Assembly (NCBI GenBank): GCA_022605405.1
Contig: JABYQQ010000003.1
Coordinates: 1,178,001 to 1,242,000, forward strand
Source: Earliella scabrosa
Lineage: Eukaryota > Basidiomycota > Agaricomycetes > Polyporales > Polyporaceae
DNA: 64,000 bases
Direction of reading: 5' to 3'
A model generated the notes under the pieces. It did not search any database, was not told the origin of the DNA, and worked only from the letters and a program-made list of their open reading frames with translations. This document shows, piece after piece, positions 24,477-38,616 of this stretch. The stretch's first letter is position 1. Each line of letters starts with the position of its first letter. The translations under genes and the position numbers were made by a program.

Positions 24477-24570
24477 AGCCCACCGCGAGGGTCGAACTCG
24501 CAGCCTTCAGATCGCCTCGGTGCCTGGCATCGTAAGAGTCTGACGCTCTATCCGATTGAGCTAGGCGGGC
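24477..24570 (-). tRNA. tRNA-Lys(CUU) with 20-nt intron, copy 2
   Basis: This copy has the same mature sequence and structure as the copy at 11215. The intron between positions 37 and 38 is CGATGCCAGGCACCGAGGCG, again 20 nt but different from copy 1 and close to copy 3. It lies between the catalase stop and the EMI1-like start, with only 106 bp to the latter. Confidence 0.93.
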
Positions 24571-24676
24571 GATACCTTACGGTATTAACTGGCGTACATA
24601 GCTCCGTACGCCACTTTCTTGATTTATCTTTGTCGCTAGCAGCCAGTTCATGCTACTCATCTTGAGCCAAGACATA

Positions 24677-25190
24677 ATGCCTACGGCAGAAGACCAGCTG
24701 AGCCCCGAGATAATCAAACAGGAGGAAGAATATCTTCGCAAGGTACATCCCACTCCTGAAGAAGTGCCTGGATGTATGAAGCTGTTTGATGACTTCCTCC
24801 TCTGCAATGGTGACGTTGCTCTGACCCTTTGATCCTTGCCTTCACTGACAGCAACTACTTAGTTGTCAGCTCTCAGATGAGATCTCTTTATCGCTACGGC
24901 GAGATGGCCACATGCTCCCCAAAACTCGAGGAATTCAAGTACTGCATGAGCCTCAAGGGCATGCATCCCGAGGAAAAGCGCGACGTGTGGATCCGCAGAC
25001 GTGCCGAGTGGTGGGCACGTCGGCGGACGCACAAGAGCAGCGAGGATGTGTGGGACGTTCGGACGTACGTGCCGATTCCACCTCGAATCGTCCCTGACGA
25101 CTAACTGAGGTCGCGTACAGTGAACCTCTGCAGAACTTCCCACCTCGCAGGTTGGACCCGGAGATCCAGACGCCGCGAACAATCGAATGA
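24677..25190 (+). CDS. EMI1: EMI1-like twin-cysteine protein (DUF3128)
   Basis: Three exons (24677-24809, 24863-25064, 25121-25190) give 134 residues. PGCMKLFDDFLLCN, then the spacer RSLYRYGEMATCSPKLEEF, then KYCMSLKG form the paired Cys-x9-Cys helices of the DUF3128/Emi1 family. YRYGEMATC and a basic RRRAEWWARRR stretch are typical. In yeast Emi1 is a small mitochondria-associated protein needed for full induction of early meiotic genes; the molecular role is poorly known. The C-terminal exon is rich in Pro/Arg. The gene converges with MCM5, with 325 bp between stops. Confidence 0.88.
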
Positions 25191-25515
25191 GGTCAAGGTC
25201 ATGCCAGTTCCATCTATCTCACCATCAGACATCGACTACCTTGACACCGACCGTCTCGGAGGTCGCGAGCACAGGTGATCATCTCGTGCAGCAATCTATC
25301 ACGGAAGCAAATTACACACACGTACACTTGGTCAATAATACATTCTCCATCGTGGCGGTACAGGATACACGAGTTCTACAGCGCGACGAGCCTGGGACAG
25401 CAGACCGAAAACAAGAATCACAGTGAGACCAGAGCATGCCGACACTACACACCGACACTGTGCGAAAGATTGGTTAGGATCATGCCCACTCATCATCTAG
25501 CCCTAAGAGCATGAC
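25191..25515. other. Intergenic between convergent EMI1-like and MCM5
   Basis: This holds the 3' flanks of both genes. Nothing else is recognised. Confidence 0.5.
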
Positions 25516-28330
<2,815 letters not shown>

Positions 28331-28352
28331 GGTGGGAGGGTGGAAGTGGGGA

Positions 28353-28358
28353 ACGCGT
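28353..28358 (-). promoter_or_regulatory. MCB-like ACGCGT box upstream of MCM5
   Basis: The palindrome ACGCGT, the MluI cell-cycle box bound by MBF-type factors in yeasts, lies 23 bases before the MCM5 ATG. MCM genes are classical G1/S targets. Position so close to the ATG and a single site keep this tentative. Confidence 0.35.
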
Positions 28359-28547
28359 TGGTGGTGAGCAAGGAGTCGGACGCGACGCGCCGAGCCACAA
28401 ATGAGCCTCAGGGCAGGCTCGTTCGCGTCGACGGCGAATGCCGGGGCACGTGTCGTCATATCGCATCCCGCATACACGGGCGTCTGTACGCTCTCCTGCT
28501 TGCGCGGTCTGTGGCTGCAGCTGCTCTTGACCCGGACATCTTGCACC

Positions 28548-29912
28548 ATGACTTCAATGGACACCGATGATCTCCCCGTCGTCTTGCCATCCACCACAAC
28601 ATCTGGCCTCTCCCTTGCTCTGTCCGTCGTCTGCCTGTCCGGTTCTTGTGCTTGCAGCCACTGACGCGCGGTCTTCAGCCACCCCTTACCTATACTCAAT
28701 ATATCGGAGCATCTCACCCGTCTGAGGTTGCAGACACGGAGCCATGTACCCTTTGGTATGTAATTAACGCGGTCACAGAAGACATGGCATGCCGATCATC
28801 TTCGCGTGCAGTTCTTGGTGCGCTCCTTGGAACACAAAATGGACGGGATGTCGAAATCGTGAACAGCTTCGAGCTCGCAGTCGAGGACGATGGAGTGACG
28901 GTCGACCAAGGGTTCTTAGTTACGCGGAAAGAACAGTGTCAGTCTGCAACGCTTTCGCTGCGATGTGCATCTATCGGACGCTGAAATCCATTTGCAGACA
29001 AGCAAGTCTTCCCTTCCCTGGAGTTCATCGGCTGGTACACTGTGGCGGAACGACCGACTGCTCGTCACATCGTTCTCCACGAACAGGTCAGCAGTCCATG
29101 TGTTTGATGCAGTGCATTTATCAACAACCTTTGCAGTTTACTCTGTACAGCTCAACGCCACTTCTCCTCATAATGCAGCCCTCGACAATCTTTGCTGCTG
29201 CCGCTGACGCTTCAGGACAATCGCTACCGCTGAAAGCCTACGAACCCACAATTGAAATGCGTGATCGCAAGTCGCGCTCTGTGTTCATTGAAGCGACGTA
29301 TTCTGTCGAAACCGGTGAGGCGGAGCGCATTGCTGTAGATTGGACTGCGAAGGGTGGATCGGGAGGTACTAGCCGTAAGTCTCTCATTACACCGCTTGTA
29401 GTCGCACAATTATACTAACTCGCTGGACAGTGGAGTCGCATCTTCAGACGCAGCGTGCTGCTGTCAAGATGCTTCATGACCGTATCATGCTATTGGTCAA
29501 GTATGTGACAGAGGTCATTGCAGGTATGTGTGAACTATCTATACACGTAACGTCGGTCCGTTGAACGCAACACCAGGGTCGGCTAAGAAGGATCATGCAA
29601 CATTGCGAGCCCTCTCGGCGCTGATTGCATCCTTGCCTGCCAGCGAAAACAAGGAGTTCCGGGATGAATTCGATACGGAGTACGAGGATGTACAACTAAC
29701 AGCGTACCTTGCAACGCTCACAAAGTCCGCAAACCTTTTGAACGACGTAAGATATTCATGTTGCGTCCATCAGACCTGTCACATTGACAAACCCGACGCC
29801 ATAGCTTGTGGACAAACATATCGTCCTGACATCGTCTCGTGAGGACCGAGGAGGCGGTCCTCGACGCCGGGGCATGATGGGTCGTCCTTCGGATTTTGAC
29901 CGCTTCCACTAG
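28548..29912 (+). CDS. CSN6: COP9 signalosome subunit 6
   Basis: Eight exons (28548-28621, 28679-28755, 28812-28937, 28998-29086, 29137-29374, 29431-29523, 29577-29746, 29805-29912) give 324 residues. The MPN domain runs HPLPILNISEHLTRL, GALLGTQNGRDVEIVNSFEL, LEFIGWYTVAERPT. The JAMM metal motif is absent, as expected for CSN6, which is the inactive MPN partner of CSN5. The C-terminal helical part (LVKYVTEVIAG, LLNDLVDKHIVLTS) matches the CSN6 dimerisation/bundle region. The complex removes NEDD8 from cullins. Start choice: two Met lie three codons apart; the first is used. This is a functional neighbour of the F-box gene only in a general sense. Confidence 0.93.
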
Positions 29913-30340
29913 ATATGAGCACAGCCCGCCCTCCGCCCCCCCCTCTCGACCCGTCTGCATCGGGTCTGACGTAGTATGAATGAGTCGCAGTGTGTTCGCA
30001 TCCGTGCATGTAGTATATCGTGTGTACCAGCAATTCTCCACACATATTCAATTGTATTCGAATGTCAGTATAACACCATCTTTGTGCTGTTCCCAGTGTC
30101 CTGAGAGCTAGTGCATCCAGTAAATATGGCTTAGCCAAAGTGGACCGACCGCCCCGAGAGGGCGGGCGCCTGGCTCTGTTGGAACGCGGTCTCGTACCTC
30201 TGAGCGGCCACACTGTTCCCAGGACCACATCTTGCTTGCGTGTTCTTCCCCCGTGACACACTTGGGCTCACCTATAAATCTCTGGACTGTGACGATCGCG
30301 TTGTCATCGACTGCAGCTACTCCGCCAAAGAACGGCCATA
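29913..30340. other. Intergenic, promoter of the TMEM205-like gene
   Basis: This contains the CSN6 3' flank and a TATA-like element. No coding chain is seen. Confidence 0.5.
30273..30278 (+). promoter_or_regulatory. TATA box of the TMEM205-like gene
   Basis: TATAAA lies 63 bases before the ATG at 30341. Confidence 0.4.
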
Positions 30341-31147
30341 ATGACCAAAGTCGCTACCCTCAGTTGGTCCTCGTTTACCGCGCTCTTCACTGCTCAGGGA
30401 GCGTACCAAGTGGGATTCGCATGGCTGTTTGGTATGAGTGAGTGCAGGTTCCGCCTGACATTCAACCCTTGGGCTGATCACCTCTTGTTTCACCAGCGTT
30501 GTGGGTAACCTTCATCGGGGGTAGGTCGACTGCGCGGTGACATCACACTTAGACTTTGCTTAACGGGACCCTCTCCCCCTGACAGGCACTATCGCATTCA
30601 AGACTCTGCCTAGACAACAGTTTGGAACTCTCCAGCATCGCACCTTCCCCATCTACTTCTCCATCAGCATCGCGCTTTCCTCCGGGCTGCTCGCGCTGTG
30701 GACGTTCAGCCACCCAGTTGTGCTCACGCACTACCTCCAGCCGTCTGTTGCGGATGTTTCTCAGGCGTACGCGCTCGCGGCCGTTGTCCTCTCTCAGGCC
30801 TCCAACCAGTTCGTGATTGGGCCCCTGACAAGCAAGTGAGTACGCTTCGCTCGGGAGTGAGAGCATGGATAACATGGGCGACAGGACTATGTTCAAGCGT
30901 CACAGGCTGGAGAAGGAGGAGGGCAAGGCTTACAACGAGCCCGGGGTACGTTGCGTGCCGTATAACCCAGAGGCTTGCTTGCTTAACTGCGTTGCGGTAG
31001 GTGTCCGACAAGATGAAGGCATTGAACAAGACCTTCGCTCAACTCCACGGTATCAGTTCGCTCGCCAATCTGACTGCCTTCCTCTCACTGCTTTTCCACG
31101 GCTTGTACATCGGCAACGCAGGCGTAAGTATCAAGAGCATCTTCTGA
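30341..31147 (+). CDS. TMEM205-like membrane protein (DUF4149)
   Basis: Five exons (30341-30437, 30497-30520, 30586-30835, 30885-30945, 31001-31147) give 192 residues. Four hydrophobic spans are visible: FTALFTAQGAYQVGFAWLF to LWVTFIGG, the segment after FPIYFSISIALSSGLLALW, the AYALAAVVLSQASNQFVIGP region, and LANLTAFLSLLFHGLYIG. TMEM205-like fungal proteins share KTLPRQQFG before the second span and a cytosolic HRLEKEEGK loop. The function is not established; human TMEM205 is linked to drug resistance. The final codons read through a strong donor-like GTAAGT; the C-terminus may instead be spliced. Exon 2 is only 24 nt. Confidence 0.85.
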
Positions 31148-31309
31148 TCTGTCTGTTGTCCAATTGCTTGCCTATGTATCTCGACCCTACGGTCACGATC
31201 TGTTGTCTGCTCTGTAATCTTGGAAATGGGAACCTTGTCGACCTCGTGTGCTTGTCTGTTTGGGTGGTGCATCGAGAACAGCAAAAACATGTTACATCCA
31301 TCGTACAGC

Positions 31310-32216
31310 TCATGCACCAACTGAATCCATCCCCGGCATGAAGCCTTCCTTCAGCATGCGCTCCAACCGCCTGATCTCCTCCACCGACGTCGCGCGCGCG
31401 ATTGCCTCCCTGACCTTGTCCGCCTCCTCCTTGGACATGAGCCGACCCGCTTTCCCCGGGAGCGCGGGCTTCGGCTCGTCGCTATTGACAGGCGGTTTTG
31501 ATGAATGTGTGGAGACGGTCTGTGAGATCGTCGTTGCGAGTTGTGTGGGGAGGTTGTCCGCGGTCAGGAAGAGTGCCTTCGCAGCCTGCCTCTCCTACAG
31601 GTCGAGGTCGTGTGAGGAAAAGAGGGGAAGGTGTAAGAATACGAACGCACCTTGTCGCGAATTCGCTGGAAATCGAGTACTCTCAGATTGGGCACGCGCC
31701 ATGCGAGCCATTCCCGATACCACTTCTTCTCCCGCACAGGATTGCCTAGCAGAGACAAGTACTGCAAGGACTTGACATCCTTCAGAGGTTCGAGGTCTCC
31801 GAGCTCAGCGATGTTGTTGTTCGTGAGTACGAGAGTCGTGAGGTTTGGCACAGATAAGTGCAAGGATGGGGAGATGGAGGATATTCGGTTGTTCGCGAGC
31901 AGCAGCGTGCGGAGGCGGCGGAGAAGGGGGATGTTCCCCAGAACGATGATCGAATTGTCCGTAAAATCTATACAATCATGCTGATCCTAGAAGCACACAC
32001 GGATCAGCATACACACAAGAAGCGGTAGTAGTGTAAGTACGCACCTTGGTAATACCAAGGTTTTCGATGGCAGGGATGGTGTAGCCTGTGAGCCGAAACT
32101 CTAGTGAGCGATTCGAAGCGGCGCACGCGCAACGCACCTCTTAGGTCAAGCTGCCGCTCTTTTACGGTGTTAAGCTGGGAGGGAACGGATTGGATGAGCT
32201 CTGGAGTGAGCTTCAT
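31310..32216 (-). CDS. LEA1: U2 snRNP protein A'
   Basis: Four exons (32216-32138, 32085-32045, 31986-31651, 31594-31310) give 246 residues. It starts MKLTPELIQSVPSQLNTVKE and continues with LDLRGYTIPAIENLG, the U2A' N-cap and first leucine-rich repeat. Further repeats are LRTLLLANNRISSI, LTTLVLTNNNIAELGDL and LQYLSLLGNPV, and the LRR cap is WYREWLAWRVPNLRVLDFQRI. U2A' binds U2B'' and stem-loop IV of U2 snRNA in the spliceosome. The C-terminal segment after residue 165 is Lys/Glu-rich with EEIRRLERML, a predicted helix also conserved in fungi. It converges on the TMEM205-like gene and diverges from SAC1 with 160 bp between starts. Confidence 0.95.
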
Positions 32217-32376
32217 GGCGGTCAGACGCGAACCAACGAGCCTTGCCCCGTTCAGGCGGGCTCGCGCACGTGTGGCGCGCAATCACGACTCTGACGCGCC
32301 GCGGTGAGCCAGCTTGTGCCTGCGCGTTGGCGGCCTGTCCACCACCATCCCTCCTGTCTCCTTCTCTCCGCCCATC

Positions 32377-35115
32377 ATGAAGCCCCTGCATCAGAGACTC
32401 AATCTGTACGTCGCGACTGCTTTGTGTTCCTACCGAGCTAACAGGAAGCCGTGACTCATAGGTACATAGACGGGAATGAGACGTATACGTTCGTTCCAGT
32501 CGAGCCCGTCGGGGCACGGTCTCTGACAGTTTATCGGAATTCCGGGGACATTGTGCTGAATGGTGAGTGATATACGAATCCCTCTGGCGCAACACAAGTC
32601 TACAACCGCGGTGCAGCACCGAATACCCCTCTACCCGCCAATGCTGAGCGGTCCGTCAAGACGATATATGGCATATATGGGATGATATCATTGGCAATGT
32701 GTATGTCCGCCGTCCCCATTCCTTTCGAGGCCTTGTCCAACCTCTATACAGCTGAATACATAATCGTGATCACTGGACGCGAACTGCGTGGTCACCTCAT
32801 GAGACAGAACATCTATCGCGCCACGGAATACGATATCCTCCCCCTGAATCCAGACGTCTCTGTGCAAACGCCACCGAACGCGGTCGAAGCGCATCTGTTG
32901 GCTCTGGTCCGGTCCCACCTGCAGGGCGGCACATTCTACTTCAGCTACGCATGGGATATCACCAGGAGACTTCAGGCGCAGTGGACGACCTTGCAGCAGG
33001 ACACGGACAAGGCGCTCTGGGAGATTGTGAGTCCTATTCTCTGTCGACGCCCCAGTGCTTCCTCACAAGTTCGTTGCGCCCAGGCCGACGATAGGTTCTT
33101 TTGGAATAAGTACGCACTGTCATCAACATCTCACATTCTGTTCTTAACCACGTCCGGGCCAGGTTCCTGCATGGCAGATTCATTGACATCACGTCGACGA
33201 ATCCGGACCAAAATGTAGGTCTATCGTGGAAGATACACAAGCCACATTCTGACGCTATCCGCCACCGACTCTAGCTCAGTGCATATATCCTTCCGGTCAT
33301 CTACGGCAGTGCGTTATCTGCAATTCGTTGTAATTGCTCCCGTATGATTGATATGTGTACATAGCATTCGACATTCGTCCCGTCCGCCTCAGCAGGTTTC
33401 AGCTCCGCCTCTGCCTCATCAGCCGAAGGTCTCGCTACCGCGCTGGCACGCGTTACTTCCGGCGAGGAATCGACCCAGAAGGGCATGTCGCGAACTTCAA
33501 CGAGACTGAACAGATACTACTTGTGGGCGATGAATCCGGCACCCAGCTAAGTTTCGTCCAGATCCGCGGCAGTATCCCTGTGTACTGGGCGGAAGTCAAC
33601 ACTCTCCGGTATAAGCCTGACGTTCAGGTGATGGAGCTGCAAGATACGGCAAGTGGCGTCTCATTGTCATACAGATAGCGATGTTGACCGACTGCAGATT
33701 AACGCTTTGCGTGCGCATCTGCAAGATAACCTCAACCTGTATGGCTCACAGAGCCTGGTGAACCTGGTGAACCACAAGGGTCATGAAAAGCCCGTTAAGG
33801 AGGCGTTCGAAAAGTACATGGCTGAGGTAAGGTATATTGCAAGTCGGGTGATGCACGGTTCTGACCAATGTCTCTAGGCGAACATGCCAAAGACCAAGTA
33901 CGAGTATTTCGACTTCCATAACGAATGCAAGAACATGCGCTGGGATCGCATCAGCGTCCTCCTTGCGAAGCTTGAGGAGGACTTGATACAACAGGGGTAC
34001 GAATTCTGCTGTCGAAGTTTAGACAGATCTAACCGAGGTTACCAGGTACTTCCATCTCGACTCTAATAAGCCGGAGCCGGTGAAGCTTCAGACTGGCGTT
34101 GTGCGGACAAATTGCATGGACAACCTCGATCGCACAAACGTCGCTCAGGCCGCAATCGCGAAGTGGACACTGGAACGTCAGTTGAAGGCCCTTCAAGTCA
34201 TCCAAGAGAACGACACTATTGATAACTACGAGGAGCTCGTCCGAGACTTCCGTGAAAGTGCGTATTCTTGTCCAACTTCCTTCTGGGTCCCCTATTAATA
34301 GACGTCGCGTAGTGTGGTCGGATCATGCCAATTTCATTTCAATAGCCTACAGCGGCACAGGTGCGCTCAAGACCGACTTTACCCGCACGGGCAAGCGGAC
34401 CCGCAAAGGGCTACTCGAAGATGGCTGGAACTCAGTGATGCGGTACCTCAAGAACAACTTCTTCGACGGGGCACGTCAGGTGAGAGCGTCGGCTCCGCGC
34501 TTCCCGTATGTGATTCGGTACTAAGGTGGATGTGCGTGGTAGGATGCATTCGACCTGATGACAGGTGCATGGTGGCCACGACGGGGATGGAACCCTTCCA
34601 CGCTGGTCGTAGACAGGAGGCCTCTCATCATCCGCGCAGTAAGTACCCTCAGGTCCCGAGTGTGAGGTATTTGTTCAATACTCATGTTCGCTGGCAGCCA
34701 CCGTATATTCTGTTCTTCTCGCTATTCATGATCTGTGCCGGTTTGACCCTTCCCCGCACCTCCGGTATGATTTCGTTTGCCCCATTCAGCGTATCTCAGT
34801 CAGCTGACCCTCGCCACAGACTACTCCTTGCTCTACTACTTCTTGCTGTGGTTCTCGCTTGCGTTCGTCGCACTGGTCTTCATCTTCATCCACGGGATCG
34901 ACTACGTCAACTGGCCGCGCCTCGTACCCCTCACTGACATCATCTACTATGACGGACCCGGCTACCGCTCTGGCCATAGGGGCAAAGGTCTTGGCCTGCC
35001 CGCGCTGGAGAAATTCACGGCCGGGGCTAAGGTCACGGTGGAGCAGGAGCACCGACGTGCGAAGAGCAAGAGGCTGGACGAGATCGAGATGGGGACGAAG
35101 GAGCGGGTGGACTGA
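32377..35115 (+). CDS. SAC1: SAC1 phosphoinositide phosphatase
   Basis: Fifteen exons close in phase to 656 residues. The SAC domain shows [50 protein letters not shown] and the catalytic CX5R loop in [11 protein letters not shown] (about residue 400). [20 protein letters not shown] follows. Two C-terminal spans (about 538-556 and 562-588) anchor it in ER/Golgi with the catalytic part in the cytosol. It dephosphorylates PI4P and other monophosphates. The intron at 33649-33697 has a GC donor (GCAAGT): only that splice joins DT to [16 protein letters not shown] in frame with a normal intron length (49 nt). Exons 5-7 are short (26, 52, 34 nt). Confidence 0.96.
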
Positions 35116-35424
35116 GACCTCGTGCATCGTCTGTGAACTTCGGCAGGGACTGTGGGACTGCGCTTCGTTCTCCATATATACCGGGTACTCTATGTATCTA
35201 TGATAATGCACGACATGTCCATGACGTTCCCTCGTACGCGTTGTGTCTAGGACTCTAACCTTGGATGCAGGTCTGTGTTTGCATGCCTTGGGTATGGAGG
35301 GACGGGCGCTACGCCACAGCGGAGTCCGAAATGCGAGCGTGACAACTCCGACCGATCTTCCCGTGAGTGCAAGAGGACGCGCTCGCGAAGGCAGAAATTT
35401 ACCCATCACACTCCTACGACCACC
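35116..35424. other. Intergenic, NAP/SET gene promoter
   Basis: Short spacer between two plus-strand genes; no element is clear. Confidence 0.45.
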
Positions 35425-36580
35425 ATGAGCAGCAAAGGTGTAAAACGCGCGTCCCCCGGCGCAGACGTCGAAAAGAACCCCCTCGGCGACGTCGACCTCA
35501 GCGACGAGGATGCTCTCAAGCTCCAGGCCATCCAGAAGGACGTCGCCCGCGTCGAGCTCGCGCTCGGTACGTTTGTTCCTTCGAAAGTTGAACCACCACC
35601 CCTCTCCCCACCTTCGAACCTACTTCCCTTTTTTTATTCTATGTTTGAGTTCGAACCGTGCAGCTGACCTGAGACGCGTCGCGTTTTGCTGCAGAGCGCC
35701 GCGCGCAGGAGAAAATGCTGCCGGTGTACGAGAAGCGGCGCGCGGTGGTGAAGGCCATCAACAAGTTCTGGCCGGTCGCGCTCATGAACCACTCGCTCGT
35801 CGCCATGCACGCGCAGCACAACTCGGACCAGGCGGCGCTGAGCTACCTGGAGGACGTGTGGATCGTGCGCGACTCGGTCGAGTCGCGGTGCTTCACGCTC
35901 GAGTTCGTGAGTATTCGTTCTGTTCTGAGCTGTGGCGGGCGGATATGCGTACCGAGGGGCTGTGAGGGCTTTGCTGACGCGTTGTGGGGCATTTGCAGCA
36001 CTTCAAGGAGAACCCGTACTTCTCGAACACGGTGCTCAAGAAGGAGTATAAGTATGTTCCGCCACCGGTGGAGTCTGAGGACAAGCCGGATGCCGACGGG
36101 ATCACGGAGGCAATGCTGGAGTTCTCTTGGGAGCGGGACGTTGAGCCCCAGGTATGTCGACCGAGACGCGGCAGGAGATGCTATTGTGGCTAACAGAGGA
36201 CGGGACACAGGCAACGAAAATTGACTGGAAGGACGACTCGAAGAACCTGACGAAGCTGCACCCTCTTGTGAATGACGATGACGACGACTTGCCGTCCGAG
36301 GGCGGGAGCTTCTTCAACTTTTTCGAGGTTGCGCAGGATCCATTTGATGTGCGTTACAGGGGGTTTAAGTTGATGGTGTTATTTTTATGCTGACACACGG
36401 CGCTCGCAGATTGGGGTGACTATCGCCAACGACGTTTTCCCAGAGGCGATCGAGTACTTCCTCGGCCAGGCTGGCCAGGAGGACATTGACAGCGACGAGG
36501 ACGACGAGGACGACAGCGAGGACGATGAGGAGGAGATCGACCTGGAAAAGCCACGGCCGAAGAAGGCCAAGAAGGCGTAG
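35425..36580 (+). CDS. NAP/SET-family histone chaperone
   Basis: Five exons (35425-35566, 35695-35906, 35999-36151, 36211-36348, 36410-36580) give 271 residues. It has a long N-terminal helix (ALKLQAIQKDVARVELALERRAQE), the NAP earmuff core with FWPVALMNH, YLEDVWIVRD, FHFKENPYFSN and VLKKEY, then SFFNFFE, and an acidic tail of Asp/Glu that ends KPRPKKAKKA, a likely nuclear signal. The pattern is nearer SET/Vps75 than Nap1 (shorter, no long N-terminal region), but this assignment is by eye. Such dimers bind H3-H4 or H2A-H2B and help deposition in the nucleus. Confidence 0.92.
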
Positions 36581-36997
36581 ATTTCGAGGGTGCGTTTGCG
36601 CTGCGAGACTGAGACTGAGACGGCCAGTGTATGGATACCCTTGTTGGCCCGCTGCTGGCGCTTGTATACTGTGGCGCTCTGTGCCGCGTGGGGCCAGTCA
36701 CGGCGAGCACTGCAAAAATGTTGAGATGTCGATGGAATGCTAATAATATGACGTATTGTATTGGAGGCTATTCTGGGAGCATGCACGGTCGGGGCACGCA
36801 TCTGCCAGTCCCCCGTGCCTCCTCTGTTTGCGCCTGCTTGGAGTGAGAGAAGACGTGAAAAGAGTCGACCTGCGGACACCTGCTCGACGTCTCTTCCCGA
36901 CAGCTTTCTCACTCCTCCCCAACGTCCCCCCTCCCGCCCCCGACGGCCAACTCCCATCCGCCATCGTCCAGGACAGCACGCTCTTTGTTTCCCAGCC
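36581..36997. other. Intergenic, promoter of chitin deacetylase
   Basis: This ends in a CT-rich run before the ATG at 36998. No clear TATA or structural element is seen. Confidence 0.45.
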
Positions 36998-38616
36998 ATG
37001 AAGTTCGCCCTCTTCTCCGCGGTCGCCCTCCCTGTCCTCGCGTCCGCCCACGGCGTGCGCGAGATGCACCAGGCCCGCCAGCAACCCAGCGAATCTGCGT
37101 CTCCCCCCGCGGCCTCGTCCCCTGCACCGGGTGCGTCTTCACCAGCACCGGGTGCATCCTCGCCTGCACCAGGGGCCTCGTCTCCTGCCGCCACCACTCC
37201 CGCAGCGACGCTCTCTACGCCTTCGCTCACGTTCACGCTCGCGTCCACGAACCCCACCGCGGTCCCACTCTCTGACATCGCGTCCGGCGTGTCTTCCATG
37301 CCCACTGTCGCGCCAACCACCACCTTTGCCGCCGGTACAGCACCCACGTTCTTGCCCAACGCTCCTGCAATGCCCGACCGTGCGTATTTTCGATCGTCAC
37401 GCATGTCTGTCGTCTCACTCACACGCGTCCCTTATATCACACAGTCAGTAGCATCCTGCCCAGCAACTACCCGGCACTGGACAGGACGCCCCCGACCGAC
37501 TCTCCAGAGGTTCAGCAGTGGAAGGACGAAGTCGCCAATTCAGGTGTGACTATCCCCGATATACCGCCGACCGTCGCGGGCGGATGTCCTACCAACCCCG
37601 AGGCTGTCGCGGACCAAAGTCGTTGCTGGTGGACATGCTCTGGCTGTTCCGCAGACGATGATGTCGAGGAGTGCCCTGAAAAGATGACCTGGGGTTTGAC
37701 TTACGACGACGGACCTGCACTTCACACCGGTGATTTGCTCTCGTACTTGGACCAGCAGGACCTCAAGGCGACATTCTTCGTCGTGGGTTCGCGTGCCATT
37801 TCGTACCCGGCTCTTCTCCAGCAGGAGTACATGTCGGAGCACCAGATTGCCATCCACACGTGGAGTCACCCGGCAATGACTACCCTGACCAACGACGAGA
37901 TCATTGCGGAGCTCGGTTGGAGCAGGAAGATCATGAAGGATGTGCTCGGAGTCACTCCCACCTACTGGCGTCCTCCTTTTGGCGACGTTGACAACCGTGT
38001 CCGTGCCATTGCAAAGGCTATGGGCTTGAGGACGTCCATCTGGACCCGTATCAGCATTCAAGCCACGTTCGATACCGGCGGTGAGTGCTGTGATGATCTA
38101 TCTCAAAGCTGTGGTCTGTACTGACGTTCGTTCGCGGTAGACTTCGATATCCCAGCTGGTACCATCACTGCGCAGGGCGTGTTGAACAACTGGCAAAACA
38201 TCATCGGCAATGCGACCACCCTTGACCACGGTTTCATCGTTCTCGAGCACGATCTGTGGCAACAGATGGTGGACCTCGCGGTTGGCTACATCCTCCCTGA
38301 TGCCCTTGCCCACCAGCCGCCGTTCAAGATTGAGCCTATCATCTCCTGCCTCGGACAGCCTCTTTCCAACGCGTACGCCGAGACAAGCGACAACTCGACC
38401 GATACTCCCTCGGGATGTGAGTACCCTCGCAAACTTGTGTACAGTCTAACGCTCAATACGATTTTTTCTGTAGCCGGCGGCAATGGCGCACAGGGAAACG
38501 GCAACTCCTCTGGTGCAGCGGGCGACAACGGTGCTATGGGAACGATGGCGGCCCCGCACTCACTTGCTGCGTTGGCTCTCGCGCTAGTATCAGGCGCGAT
38601 TGCTCTCGTCTTGTAA
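36998..38616 (+). CDS. Chitin deacetylase (CE4), GPI-type
   Basis: Four exons (36998-37379, 37445-38080, 38141-38416, 38474-38616) give 478 residues. It starts MKFALFSAVALPVLASAHG, a signal peptide. A Ser/Pro/Ala/Thr-rich stalk with SSPAPGA repeats follows (about 30-70). The NodB domain shows TYDDGP (motif 1, about 213), HTWSHP with the two metal His (about 265) and RPPFGDVDNRVR (motif 3, about 302). The enzyme removes acetyl groups from chitin, giving chitosan in the wall. The C-terminus has a Gly/Asn/Ser linker then LAALALALVSGAIALVL, a GPI-attachment signal. CWWTCSGC before the domain is a Cys-rich region seen in fungal homologues. The last intron falls at the start of the linker. Confidence 0.95.
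37117..37190 (+). repeat. In-frame 21-bp tandem repeat in chitin deacetylase
   Basis: Three near-identical 21-bp units encode SSPAPGA in tandem, followed by a partial SSPA unit. They lie in the wall-stalk region, where repeat number often varies. Confidence 0.75.
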
